Assembly (NCBI RefSeq): GCF_013618475.1
Contig: NZ_JABJVN010000004.1
Span: 186,001 to 250,000, forward strand
Length of the DNA: 64,000 nucleotides
Reading direction: 5' to 3'
Source: Saccharibacillus deserti
GTDB taxonomy: Bacteria > Bacillota > Bacilli > Paenibacillales > Paenibacillaceae
The position numbers and the translations under genes are program-made. Each line of letters begins with the position of its first letter. Position 1 is the first letter of the stretch. The notes below the pieces were generated by a model. The model had not been told where the DNA came from, did not search any database, and saw only the letters and a list, made by a program, of their open reading frames with translations. Below, in pieces: positions 34,117 through 42,037 of the stretch.

Positions 34117-35838
34117 CTAAAAATCGATCGTCCGGCCGCCGCGTACAAGCACGATATCGTCTTCGATCGCCGGCGGCGATGCAGGCGGAGCTGCCGGCGA
34201 TCCCGGGAATGCAGGCTTTTCTCCATCCGGCCGCTTGGGTGGAAGGGCATCGTGCTTGTATCCGCTCCGGTCCTCCTGCGGCGTGGCCGCAACCGCCCTG
34301 ACGTTTGCCCATTCCCGAACTTCGCGAATCTGCTCGGCCTGCGTGACGGACAGCGGAACCGTATTGATAATAGCTTTTTCGAAATCTTCGGTACGAATAG
34401 AGCGGCTCTGCGCATAGGCTTCGAACAAAGCATCGATCACCAGCTGCTCGATCTCCGCGCCGACGAAACCTTCGCATTTGCCGGATAAACTCTCCAGGAT
34501 TTCCTCCGTCAGCACAAAGCTCCCTTTGGCTTCTATGCTGGTCAATCGCTTGTTGATATGCAGGCGCAAAATGTCTTTGCGTTCTTTTGCCGTAGGAAGA
34601 TCCACGAAAAAAATTTCGTCGAACCTTCCTTTTCGCATAAGTTCGGGCGGAAGGCTGTGAATCCGGTTTGCGGTCGCCACGACGAATACCGGACTCGTTT
34701 TTTCCTGCATCCAGGTCAAAAATTGCCCGAATACGCGCGCCGCCGTTCCGCTATCGCCGCCGCCGGAAATTCCGCTGAAGCCTTTTTCGATTTCGTCGAT
34801 CCACAAAATGGACGGCGAAATCGCTTCGGCGGTTTTGATCGCTTTGCGCATATTCTCTTCGCTGCTGCCGACGAGGCCGCTAAAAATCTTCCCCATGTCG
34901 AGCCGCAGTAAAGGAAGCTGCCACATGGAGCTGATCGATTTGCTGATCAGGCTTTTGCCGCAGCCGGGAACGCCGGTAATCAGCACGCCTTTCGGGGAAG
35001 GCAGGCCGTATTGTTGGGCGGCGTCCAACCACGATTTATTGCGTTTGATCAGCCAACGTTTCAGATTGTCCAGTCCGCCGACGTCCTGAATTTTCAGGTC
35101 GCTTCTGATGAATTCGAGAATTTCGGTCTTTTTGATGATTTGCTCTTTTTCTTCCAGGATGATCTCGCTTTCTTCAATCGTTAAGCGTCCCCGCTCTACC
35201 ATCGCTCTCGCAAAAGCATTTTCCGCTTCCGACAAAGTCAATCCAAGCGCTGCTGTCGCCAGATGCTTTTTTCCGTTATCGTTCAGGTCGATCTTGATCT
35301 TGCCGCTTTTTTCGTTAAAGTAAATGAGCTCTTCCAGGCTTGCTTTGATCTCGTCGAAAGCGGGCAGATTAAAGTCCACGATCGTGATGTCTTTTTGCAG
35401 GTCTTCCGGCAGCGTCAGGAACGGGGAGACGAAAATGACGTTGATCGGATTGGCGTTTTGTTTGATCGGAAGCAGCATATCCCTGAGTTTTCGAATCACC
35501 TGAACGTCCGCCGGACGGCCCGAGGCTCCCATATAGATATGGAAATCCTGAAGGACGACGATACAGGGTTTGCCGTACCTTTCGATATACTCCAGCGCTT
35601 TGAGCGGCGTTTTGGTTTCTCCCAACGTTCCCCTTTTTCCGTCCAGCAGGCCTGTCGTTACTGTCCACGTCAGTACTTCCCTCGGCGTTTTGATGCGCTC
35701 GGCATCCTGGGCCACGGAACGCAGCACCGAAAGGACGCGGTCTTCTTCCCACGTCTGGATATACAAATAAGGGAAGCGGGCTTTCATCAAATTGGCGACC
35801 AGATTACGAAATTCCTCGTTGTTTTTGCGAACGGTCAT
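34117..35838 (-). CDS. Ycf46-like AAA+ ATPase (operon gene 8) with GRTIDF C-terminus
   Basis: 573 residues. An N-terminal alpha/beta domain (about 1-235; [12 protein letters not shown], then VVLQDFH) of the Ycf46 type precedes an AAA+ core. The core has Walker A GVPGCGKS (289-296), Walker B LWIDEIEK (345-352), sensor Asn391 and the Arg-finger region RKGRFDE (402-408). A Pro-rich linker (about 533-557) leads to a short tail ending GRTIDF. All catalytic residues are present. It may remodel protein complexes with the neighbouring DUF1257 and DUF2997 proteins; its true substrate is unknown. The tail matches that of the upstream gene's product (GRMIDF). Confidence 0.82.
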   Translation of the reverse strand: MTVRKNNEEFRNLVANLMKARFPYLYIQTWEEDRVLSVLRSVAQDAERIKTPREVLTWTVTTGLLDGKRGTLGETKTPLKALEYIERYGKPCIVVLQDFHIYMGASGRPADVQVIRKLRDMLLPIKQNANPINVIFVSPFLTLPEDLQKDITIVDFNLPAFDEIKASLEELIYFNEKSGKIKIDLNDNGKKHLATAALGLTLSEAENAFARAMVERGRLTIEESEIILEEKEQIIKKTEILEFIRSDLKIQDVGGLDNLKRWLIKRNKSWLDAAQQYGLPSPKGVLITGVPGCGKSLISKSISSMWQLPLLRLDMGKIFSGLVGSSEENMRKAIKTAEAISPSILWIDEIEKGFSGISGGGDSGTAARVFGQFLTWMQEKTSPVFVVATANRIHSLPPELMRKGRFDEIFFVDLPTAKERKDILRLHINKRLTSIEAKGSFVLTEEILESLSGKCEGFVGAEIEQLVIDALFEAYAQSRSIRTEDFEKAIINTVPLSVTQAEQIREVREWANVRAVAATPQEDRSGYKHDALPPKRPDGEKPAFPGSPAAPPASPPAIEDDIVLVRGGRTIDF

Positions 35839-35853
35839 CGGTGGGGTTCCTCC

Positions 35854-36660
35854 TTAAAAGTCGATCATGCGGCCTTGTTTAAGTTCTTTGTCGGTCTGAG
35901 GCGATTCGAGCGGCACGAACATAAGCTGCTCTCCAAGCTTGGCCGCCGCCTGTTCCCTAAGCGTTATCGACTGCGAGAACTGCTCGAAGGATACGAACCC
36001 GCCGATTTCTTCGCGTTTAAGCACAATCTTTTTCGCCAATATGATGCCGATTTCCGGAATGGAGGCAAGTTCCGCTTCCGATGCTCGGTTCGCGTCGATT
36101 TTCGGACGGACTTTCGCCTCCGGTCCGATCTTCCCCGCATTGGAGTCGGCATGATCGACCAAAGGCGGACGCCGGCTCAACGAATCGAGTGTATCATGCA
36201 GTTCGTTGCGAACCTTTTCGGAATCCGTTTCTTTGCTGTAGGAATTGGAGACCTGCTTTTTGACGGGAGGCACTTGATCTTGAACCTTAAGCAGACTTTC
36301 CGCTTCTTGACGAAGTCGGGATATCTTCTGTTCATTCAACGCCTTTTTGTTTCGATTTCGCATGTCCAGCTGGATCAGAAAAGCAGGCCGGATCTTGAAG
36401 GCATGTATGATGGAGACCACCCATGCAGCTACTGCGATAAATGCGCCGATTCCGACAGCCGTAGTCAGCATCGCAACAATGACGGCGGCAAGATAGGCAT
36501 AACCGTACATCGTCCAACGGCGGTTGCCCGTCGCCGATCCCGCGTAAATGAATCCGATAAAAGAAGTCAGGCCGAAGGGCACAATTGTCAACAGAATCCA
36601 CCAGCTTGCTGCCCATTCCCATTTCGTTCCCCTGTTTGTGTAGGTGGTCACGTCGATCAT
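35854..36660 (-). CDS. Membrane protein with helix-hairpin-helix domain (operon gene 7), GRMIDF C-terminus
   Basis: 268 residues. Three hydrophobic segments (about 18-40, 52-68 and 70-88) precede a charged cytoplasmic region and a ComEA-like helix-hairpin-helix (about 187-230; DANRASEAELASIPEIGIILAK). HhH motifs usually bind DNA backbones, but here may bind protein. The last residues, QGRMIDF, are the same type of peptide as the end of the ATPase encoded just downstream. The fold suggests a membrane anchor that brings DNA, or the ATPase, to the membrane. Gap to the ATPase gene is 15 bases. Function unproven. Confidence 0.72.
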   Translation of the reverse strand: MIDVTTYTNRGTKWEWAASWWILLTIVPFGLTSFIGFIYAGSATGNRRWTMYGYAYLAAVIVAMLTTAVGIGAFIAVAAWVVSIIHAFKIRPAFLIQLDMRNRNKKALNEQKISRLRQEAESLLKVQDQVPPVKKQVSNSYSKETDSEKVRNELHDTLDSLSRRPPLVDHADSNAGKIGPEAKVRPKIDANRASEAELASIPEIGIILAKKIVLKREEIGGFVSFEQFSQSITLREQAAAKLGEQLMFVPLESPQTDKELKQGRMIDF

Positions 36661-36670
36661 CCTTTGGTTT

Positions 36671-37129
36671 TTATTTTCCGTTCAGCACATAAGTCAATTG
36701 AATGGAATCATCCTGCATCAGTTCTTCCTTTTCCAGCGTCATTCCCCGCTCTTCGGCGCGTTCAAGCAGCTTCCGGTAAACGGCCTGCTGCAAGTAGTGG
36801 GTATAAGAGCGTTCCACGTCTTCGATCCAACTTGCGTACTTTTCCAGATCCGCCGTTTGAGGCAAAAGCAGCAGGTAACGACCTTCCTCGTTCACCGTGA
36901 ATACGGCCTCGTTTTGGGTATCCAGCCGCAGCGACGCCGCGTCTTCAACCTGACGAAAGTCGGTGTCCCACTCTTTCAACGCTTGTTTGAGCAGGTTCTC
37001 GTCTTTCATTCGGGTCTGGATTTCCACGTACCCGACGTCCTTTTGTCGATCCGTTTGTCTCATGATCGCTTCGGCAATCTCTTTGGTCGCCGCAATCGCC
37101 AGCGGTACCAGCAGAATTTCCAGGCTCAT
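36671..37129 (-). CDS. DUF1257 (Ycf35-like) protein (operon gene 6)
   Basis: 152 residues. The DUF1257 pattern is visible: the start (YVEIQTRMKDENLLKQALKEW), then a central strand region and QQAVYRKLLERAEERGMTLEKEE near residues 112-134. It ends with DDSIQLTYVLNG. In plastids and cyanobacteria the Ycf35/DUF1257 family accompanies Ycf46; its function is not known. A hydrophobic start (LEILLVPLAIAATKEIAEAI) precedes the domain. Its ATG at 37129 overlaps the stop of the radical-SAM gene (ATGA) with GGGAG seven bases upstream, so the two are coupled. Confidence 0.68.
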   Translation of the reverse strand: MSLEILLVPLAIAATKEIAEAIMRQTDRQKDVGYVEIQTRMKDENLLKQALKEWDTDFRQVEDAASLRLDTQNEAVFTVNEEGRYLLLLPQTADLEKYASWIEDVERSYTHYLQQAVYRKLLERAEERGMTLEKEELMQDDSIQLTYVLNGK

Positions 37130-37767
37130 CGATTTTCTCCCGCCTTCCCGTCGAATTCCATCAGGCTCTCCAGCATCCGGAGATCGAGCGGTCCGGCCAT
37201 TCCGTTGGCCGAGACCGTTCCGTCCGGATGCAAACAAATTTCCAGCTTGTTCGGTACTTCTTCCAGCTTAGTTTCATATTCCCGGTAGACGTCGGTAAGG
37301 AAGCGATAGCGCTGATTTTTCGATCCGACCCAGGGACGGCTCAAATCATGCAGTCTTTCGATATAAGGGCCGTCGATCAGCAGGTCGGTATGCCGCAGCA
37401 GCTTTCTCCAAGCGTCGCTGTTCGCCGACTTCAAAATCCGGTCGTACTCGTAACCCGTAAAAGTGACGACTCCCAGCCCGTCCGCCTGCACTTTCTCGGC
37501 CAGTGCGCTCAGCGCCTCCGCCTGTTCGAAAGGTTCTCCGCCGAGAAACGTCACGCCCGACAAATCGGGCGTGCTGTCGGCCGTACGTTTGATGTCTTCA
37601 TAAACGGTTTCCATGTCGGACAAATACCCGCCGCCGAAATCCCAGGTGTGCGGGTTAAAGCATCCTTTGCAGCGAATCGGGCAGCCCTGCACCCAAATGG
37701 CGTAACGCAGGCCCGGACCTTCCGCGCTCGTTCTCGTTTTGATTTTGGAAAGACGAATCGGTAACAT
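37126..37767 (-). CDS. 4Fe-4S single-cluster/radical-SAM activase-like protein (operon gene 5)
   Basis: 213 residues. The cluster motif is CPIRCKGC (Cys29, Cys33, Cys36; the CxxxCxxC spacing of radical-SAM enzymes). FLGGEPFEQ (about 74-82) is the SAM-binding GGE motif, and LLIDGPYIE (about 129-137) is typical of NrdG-like activases. Such proteins cleave SAM to make radicals or glycyl-radical activators, but no glycyl-radical enzyme is encoded here, so the partner is unknown. It overlaps the next gene by ATGA and seems central to the operon chemistry. Confidence 0.84.
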   Translation of the reverse strand: MLPIRLSKIKTRTSAEGPGLRYAIWVQGCPIRCKGCFNPHTWDFGGGYLSDMETVYEDIKRTADSTPDLSGVTFLGGEPFEQAEALSALAEKVQADGLGVVTFTGYEYDRILKSANSDAWRKLLRHTDLLIDGPYIERLHDLSRPWVGSKNQRYRFLTDVYREYETKLEEVPNKLEICLHPDGTVSANGMAGPLDLRMLESLMEFDGKAGENR

Positions 37768-37788
37768 AAAAACCTCCGGTCTTCGCGA

Positions 37789-38037
37789 TTAGGATAACAA
37801 TACACGTCCGAAGTCGAACAGATAGGAAGAAACGGATTCGTCTTCGGCAAAAAACTTATCATATATTTTCATAACCCGTATAAGAATCCATTCAAAAATT
37901 TTTTTAATCATGTTGAAAATAAAGGCCAAGGCTCCGATCCGCCAGAGAATGAACCCAACGATTGCCGCAAGCAGGCCTGCCGGGCCGAAAGTGAAAAGGA
38001 TGACAAGCAGAATAATTCCCGCAATAAGATAAAGCAA
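37789..38037 (-). CDS. Small membrane protein (operon gene 4)
   Basis: 82 residues with two hydrophobic segments (about 2-27 and 30-46, GLLAAIVGFILWRIGALAFIF), a basic region and an acidic C-terminus ending YLFDFGRVLLS. The start is TTG at 38037, supported by AAAGGAG nine bases upstream. No family is recognised. It lies between the second ATPase and the radical-SAM genes in the same operon; a role as a membrane component or pore subunit is conceivable. Confidence 0.68.
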   Translation of the reverse strand: MLYLIAGIILLVILFTFGPAGLLAAIVGFILWRIGALAFIFNMIKKIFEWILIRVMKIYDKFFAEDESVSSYLFDFGRVLLS

Positions 38038-38083
38038 TGATTTTCTCTCCTTTAAGTGTTATTGAGTGCCGCGCGAAACGTGT

Positions 38084-39583
38084 TTAATCCGAAGAATTTT
38101 GGCTTGCGGCGGAAATGTCCATCCTTTTCATGGAAGCACGCATCTCGACAATTTTATCTTTAAGCGAGACGGATATGCTTTTCGTTTCTTTAAGGACTTT
38201 CACCAAGTCTTCCGTCGTGATTTTGGGTTTGTTTTCGATAAACGCATTTTCGATCGTTTCTTTGACCACGGCTTCGATATCGGCTCCGCTAAAACCTTCG
38301 GAATTTTGAATCAACCGGATCGTATCGATTTCCCGATTGAACTGCTTACGCCTTTTGAGATGGATTTCGAAAATATTCCGCCGTTCTTCGGCATGCGGAA
38401 GGTCGACGGCGAACAATTCGTCGAAACGTCCTTTTCTTAAGAATTCCGGCGGAAGCTTGGAAATGTCATTGGCTGTCGCGACCACGAACACGGTACTTTC
38501 TTTATCCTGCATCCAGGTCAAGAAATTCCCGAACAGTCTCGTCGTCACGCTGTTTCCGCCGCCCCCGTCGCCGACTCCGGAAAAGGCTTTTTCGATTTCG
38601 TCCACCCATAAGATGCAGGGACTGACCGCTTCTGCGATTTTTAGCGCGCGGCGCATGTTTTCTTCGCTCTCGCCTACGTATTTGCCAAAAAGTTTGCCGA
38701 TATCGAGCCGCAGCAGAGGAACCTCGAATAGTTTGGCCGTCGCTTTCGCCGCAAGGCTTTTTCCGCAGCCCGGCATCCCCACGATCAGTACGCCTTTGGG
38801 CATGTCCACGCCGAAGCTGAGTGCTTTGTCCAAATGCTTAAAAATTTTCGACTTCTTCTTAAGCCATTCCTTGAGATTTTCAAGGCCTCCTATGTCGTGC
38901 AAGTCTTCTTTAAAGTTCACGATCTCCAGCATGCCGGACTTTTTGATCATCTGCTCTTTTTCCTGCAGCACGAGTTCTTTGTCCTCGGCATTGATAACGC
39001 CGCCCGCCTGATAAGCCAAATTCAGAATCTGGGTGATTTCGAATTCGTTCAGTCCCTTGAAAGAAAGGACCAGCTCCTTCCGGACGTCTTCTTCCACTTC
39101 GATCTGCTGGGCATCGGCGAACTTCCGAATCATGTCGTCGATCTCTTCGAAAGAAGGCAGCAGGACGTCAAGCAGCGTAATATAAGGGCTTAATTCGGTC
39201 GGAATGACCAGCTTGCTGGAGACGATAAATACGGTGCAGTGAAAATCTTCGTGATGCATGTTTTTGGCCGCGATAGATTTAAGTCTCGCCACGATCACAG
39301 GTTCCTCCAACAGATGATGGACATCTTTCAGAACGATGAACGAAGGCTCATCCCCGGGCTCGTCCAGAAATTTGAGGAATTGTTCCAGCGTGTAATCGCC
39401 TTTGGATAACTTGGTCTTGAAATCGACATAGCCGTCGGCATTATTGAACTCGTAAACGGAAACTTCATCCGATATTTCCGAAATCAGCGAATCGATCTTG
39501 TCGAAATCGAAGTAATGGATGTAAATAATCGTCCGCAAAGCGTCTACGTAGGATTCGAGCTTGCTAAGCATGCTGGTTCGCAC
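38084..39583 (-). CDS. Ycf46-like AAA+ ATPase, second copy (operon gene 3)
   Basis: 499 residues. It shares the N-terminal alpha/beta plus AAA+ plan of the ATPase at 34117 (Walker A GMPGCGKS at 269-276, Walker B LWVDEIEK at 325-332, RKGRFDE near 383-389), but lacks the Pro-rich tail and the GRxIDF end. The duplication within one operon suggests a heteromeric ring or two separate targets. The start GTG at 39583 has GGAGG seven bases before it, inside the end of the preceding gene. Catalytic residues are all intact. Confidence 0.82.
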   Translation of the reverse strand: MRTSMLSKLESYVDALRTIIYIHYFDFDKIDSLISEISDEVSVYEFNNADGYVDFKTKLSKGDYTLEQFLKFLDEPGDEPSFIVLKDVHHLLEEPVIVARLKSIAAKNMHHEDFHCTVFIVSSKLVIPTELSPYITLLDVLLPSFEEIDDMIRKFADAQQIEVEEDVRKELVLSFKGLNEFEITQILNLAYQAGGVINAEDKELVLQEKEQMIKKSGMLEIVNFKEDLHDIGGLENLKEWLKKKSKIFKHLDKALSFGVDMPKGVLIVGMPGCGKSLAAKATAKLFEVPLLRLDIGKLFGKYVGESEENMRRALKIAEAVSPCILWVDEIEKAFSGVGDGGGGNSVTTRLFGNFLTWMQDKESTVFVVATANDISKLPPEFLRKGRFDELFAVDLPHAEERRNIFEIHLKRRKQFNREIDTIRLIQNSEGFSGADIEAVVKETIENAFIENKPKITTEDLVKVLKETKSISVSLKDKIVEMRASMKRMDISAASQNSSD

Positions 39584-39585
39584 GG

Positions 39586-40467
39586 CTATACCTCCATGTA
39601 GGTGACGCTAAGATAAGAAGAATCCGATTTGAACAGCAATTCTTCCAGAATCAAATAATTTCCATTGATATCGTCCGAAGAATAATCGTTATTTTTCGCG
39701 CGTTCTTCGCCTACCCTGCAGGCTCCGTTATCCAAATGGATGACCATGTACTTTTTCCCTTTGTCGCCCAGATACTTCCACAATCCATTCGTAGAACCAA
39801 TGAATGTTTTTATATGCGGTCCTGCTTTCGGGGAGGCTGCTTCCGCATCGTAATACGAATTCCGAATGTCTTCTTTGATCTCTTCGTTTTCCCACAATAC
39901 GGCCCGCAGGCGCGGATTCGACAGTGTCAGGAAAATAACAAGCGGCTTATCTTCTTTGTAGTTTTCGTAAAAATTTTGATGATCCAGCTTGAACAGTTCG
40001 ATATAGCGATTTTCTATTTCTTGCAAATAACTTTTAATATAATTAAAGTTTTGCGGATTGGTTTTTATGCCTTCTTTGATATTTTGATAAGCGGAATGGT
40101 ATTTTCGGATAATCAAATCGCTTTGAAATCCATTTTCCTGCGCTTCTTTTAATTTGCTGTCGTTAAACAATTTCAGAACGGTTGCATAACTTTCTTGTGC
40201 ATGCCGGTTTAGATTGGAATCGTCCACTTCGATAAATATTTTGACCAACTTGGGAATTATGTCGAACAAACTTTCTTCTTTTCGTTCGGTCAATGCTTCA
40301 ACCGCCTCGGCTTCCTGCTCGTACCCCCGAACGTCCAGCCACTTTTTTAACACGCCGGTTTTATACAAGTCATACACGTCGTCCACATTGAAGTTATCGC
40401 GCAGATCCGCCAACGTTCGAATGCTTTTACCGTCGACAATCAGATTGAACTTGATCACTTTAGCCAT
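39586..40467 (-). CDS. Conserved protein with conflict-system-like N-terminal motif (operon gene 2)
   Basis: 293 residues. The first 60 contain IRTLADLRDNFNVDDVYDLY and KKWLDVRGYEQEAE, a helical motif (SIxxLRxNFxxxxLxxxYxxGxLxxWLxxRxY) that I recall from the N-terminus of many bacterial conflict or signalling proteins. The remainder is helical, then alpha/beta, without a known enzyme motif. It probably mediates assembly. The DNA of this gene is A+T richer than the left arm of the window. It is followed by the second ATPase with only a two-base gap, whose ribosome site it contains. Confidence 0.55.
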   Translation of the reverse strand: MAKVIKFNLIVDGKSIRTLADLRDNFNVDDVYDLYKTGVLKKWLDVRGYEQEAEAVEALTERKEESLFDIIPKLVKIFIEVDDSNLNRHAQESYATVLKLFNDSKLKEAQENGFQSDLIIRKYHSAYQNIKEGIKTNPQNFNYIKSYLQEIENRYIELFKLDHQNFYENYKEDKPLVIFLTLSNPRLRAVLWENEEIKEDIRNSYYDAEAASPKAGPHIKTFIGSTNGLWKYLGDKGKKYMVIHLDNGACRVGEERAKNNDYSSDDINGNYLILEELLFKSDSSYLSVTYMEV

Positions 40468-40479
40468 CTTTATACTCCT

Positions 40480-41580
40480 TTATCGGCCGAATAAACTTTT
40501 GAATCCGCTTTTCAATCCGCTCCATGCTTTCGACGCCGCGGCTTTAACGCCATTCCATGCTTCCTTGCAGGCTTCTTTGGCAGCTTCGGCGACTTTCCGA
40601 ACGCCTTGATTGGCTTTCTCGCCGACCTGCTGTCCCACGATATCTCCGACTACTTTGCCGACCGTTCCGCCGACTACCGTTCCTGCCGGACCGAATACGG
40701 AACCGATAAAAGCTCCTATCTTCTCTCCCATGAAGCGCCCGGCTTTGCGGCAGGCTTGGGAAACGACAGCCTCGGCCCGAGCCGCGGCACGATCGACGCC
40801 GTATTCGATCGCGTCCGGAACTTTTATTTCTCCGTTCGCGATCTTGTAACCGATCTTGATGCGGGTAAGGCCGCTATCCACCATCGCCGCGATCTCGGCA
40901 GGCGACTTATTGGCCAAAGGCTTGAGGTATCCGGCATTGGCCGCCTTGATCGCGGACGTCGCCACGATCGTTCTGGCTGTTTGCTCGGCCGCCGAAGGCT
41001 CTCCCAGCTTGGAAGCGACAAAATCCCGGAATATGCCCGCGGCCGGATGATCTTCTACGTATTCGGCCTTTCCCCCGGCATCTTCGGCCCAATCGGCGGC
41101 TTGGTTTTGTCCGACCGCCCGTTGAATGGCCTGCGAGACCGCTTTTTTATTCAGGTCTTCGAATATATAACTTGCCGGCTGTTCCAACTGCACCGGTCCT
41201 TCGATGAAATCGGCCTGTTCGATAACTTTTAGGGTAGCTTGATTTATCGACTGATGGATAACTTCAGGTATCTGCTGTTTATCGCCGGGAGCATAATCGT
41301 TCTGAAGCTTGGAAATTTTCTCTTCTATCCATCGGCTCGTTGCAATTCCGCGCTTTTTGTATTCAAGAATTTCACGATGATTGGCATCGATTCTGGAAAA
41401 AGTTTCATCTATTTCGTCAATCGCTTCCGCCAGTTCGTTTTCTCCGCGATATACGCCTGCGGCTTCAAGCTGCTGGCGCATAAATATTTTGAGATCGACA
41501 TTGCCGGAGCTTTTGTAACTGATATATGCCTTGGCCGTTTCCATAAAAAAGCTTCGTAATCCTGACGTTTCTTTTTCCAC
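40480..41580 (-). CDS. Glycine-zipper protein, candidate effector (operon gene 1)
   Basis: 366 residues. Residues 1-280 are helical and Ala-rich. Residues 285-320 hold a glycine zipper (GEKIGAFIGSVFGPAG, then GGTVGKVVGDIVG) of the kind that packs membrane helices. The last 35 residues (KEACKEAWNGVKAAASKAW to FGR) form a basic amphipathic helix. This combination is seen in membrane-active proteins; a pore-forming or membrane-associated role is inference. The start is GTG at 41580 with AAGGGG 11 bases upstream. It is the first gene of the operon. Confidence 0.6.
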   Translation of the reverse strand: MEKETSGLRSFFMETAKAYISYKSSGNVDLKIFMRQQLEAAGVYRGENELAEAIDEIDETFSRIDANHREILEYKKRGIATSRWIEEKISKLQNDYAPGDKQQIPEVIHQSINQATLKVIEQADFIEGPVQLEQPASYIFEDLNKKAVSQAIQRAVGQNQAADWAEDAGGKAEYVEDHPAAGIFRDFVASKLGEPSAAEQTARTIVATSAIKAANAGYLKPLANKSPAEIAAMVDSGLTRIKIGYKIANGEIKVPDAIEYGVDRAAARAEAVVSQACRKAGRFMGEKIGAFIGSVFGPAGTVVGGTVGKVVGDIVGQQVGEKANQGVRKVAEAAKEACKEAWNGVKAAASKAWSGLKSGFKSLFGR

Positions 41581-41625
41581 TATGGCCCATTCCCCTTATC
41601 TGCTATCTTGATATACCATTTTCTA

Positions 41626-41654
41626 ACTATAGCACGATCGCTTAATAACTTGAA
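41626..41654 (-). promoter_or_regulatory. Predicted promoter of the nine-gene operon
   Basis: On the minus strand, TTCAAG (41654-41649), a 17-base spacer and TATAGT (41631-41626) form a sigma-A-like promoter 46 bases before the first start. An eight-base inverted repeat (GAACGGAA at 41652-41659, TTCCGTTC at 41697-41704) overlaps the -35 side and could bind a regulator. Confidence 0.5.
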
Positions 41655-41724
41655 CGGAATTTTTAGGCTTTTAGACTCAGTGATATTCTCGTCTTTTTCC
41701 GTTCCGAAACCTGAATGATCCGTC

Positions 41725-41753
41725 AAAAAAAGCTAGTTCGGATGAACTAGCTT
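41725..41753 (-). terminator. Terminator upstream of the nine-gene operon
   Basis: A 10-base-pair stem (AAGCTAGTTC with GAACTAGCTT) and a four-base loop are followed by TTTTTT on the minus strand. It ends the zinc-finger transcript and insulates the operon promoter. Confidence 0.88.
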
Positions 41754-41782
41754 GGAAATAATTGAAATTTCATTCGCCTAAT

Positions 41783-41945
41783 TTAATCGCTCACTCGCCC
41801 CGTTTCTTTACAAGCAGGGCAGCTATGGGTACCGCTGCCTCCGCAAGCATAACAATCGTCATCAGCAGCCTGTTTACCCAACCCGCCCGTGCAGTCGCAT
41901 TCCACTTCCCCTCTAACACCGCAGTACCCGATTTCGTTTAAACAT
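41783..41945 (-). pseudogene. Small DnaJ-type zinc-finger ORF, probable frameshift
   Basis: A cysteine-rich frame encodes CDCTGG, CYACGGSG and CPACKETG, the CxxCxGxG-like zinc motifs of DnaJ and anti-TRAP proteins. It ends at TAA (41783-41785). No start codon exists in that frame, but ATG at 41945 with GAGGAAGG five bases upstream is one base out of phase. Removing one G from the GGG at 41927-41929 would join them into a protein of about 53 residues. So this is either a broken gene or a homopolymer sequencing error. It is followed by the terminator at 41725-41753. Confidence 0.5.
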
Positions 41946-42037
41946 ACTAGCCTTCCTCTTAATAAGTGCTCAGATTATTTTATTCCCCTATGAATGAACT
42001 ACCTTCCGACTCCACAATCCGTATCCACATGCGACTT

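Noticed and set aside
35263-36900. Long plus-strand frame within the nine-gene operon
   Set aside because: It covers three leftward genes with clear start signals and known domains; no ribosome site precedes it.
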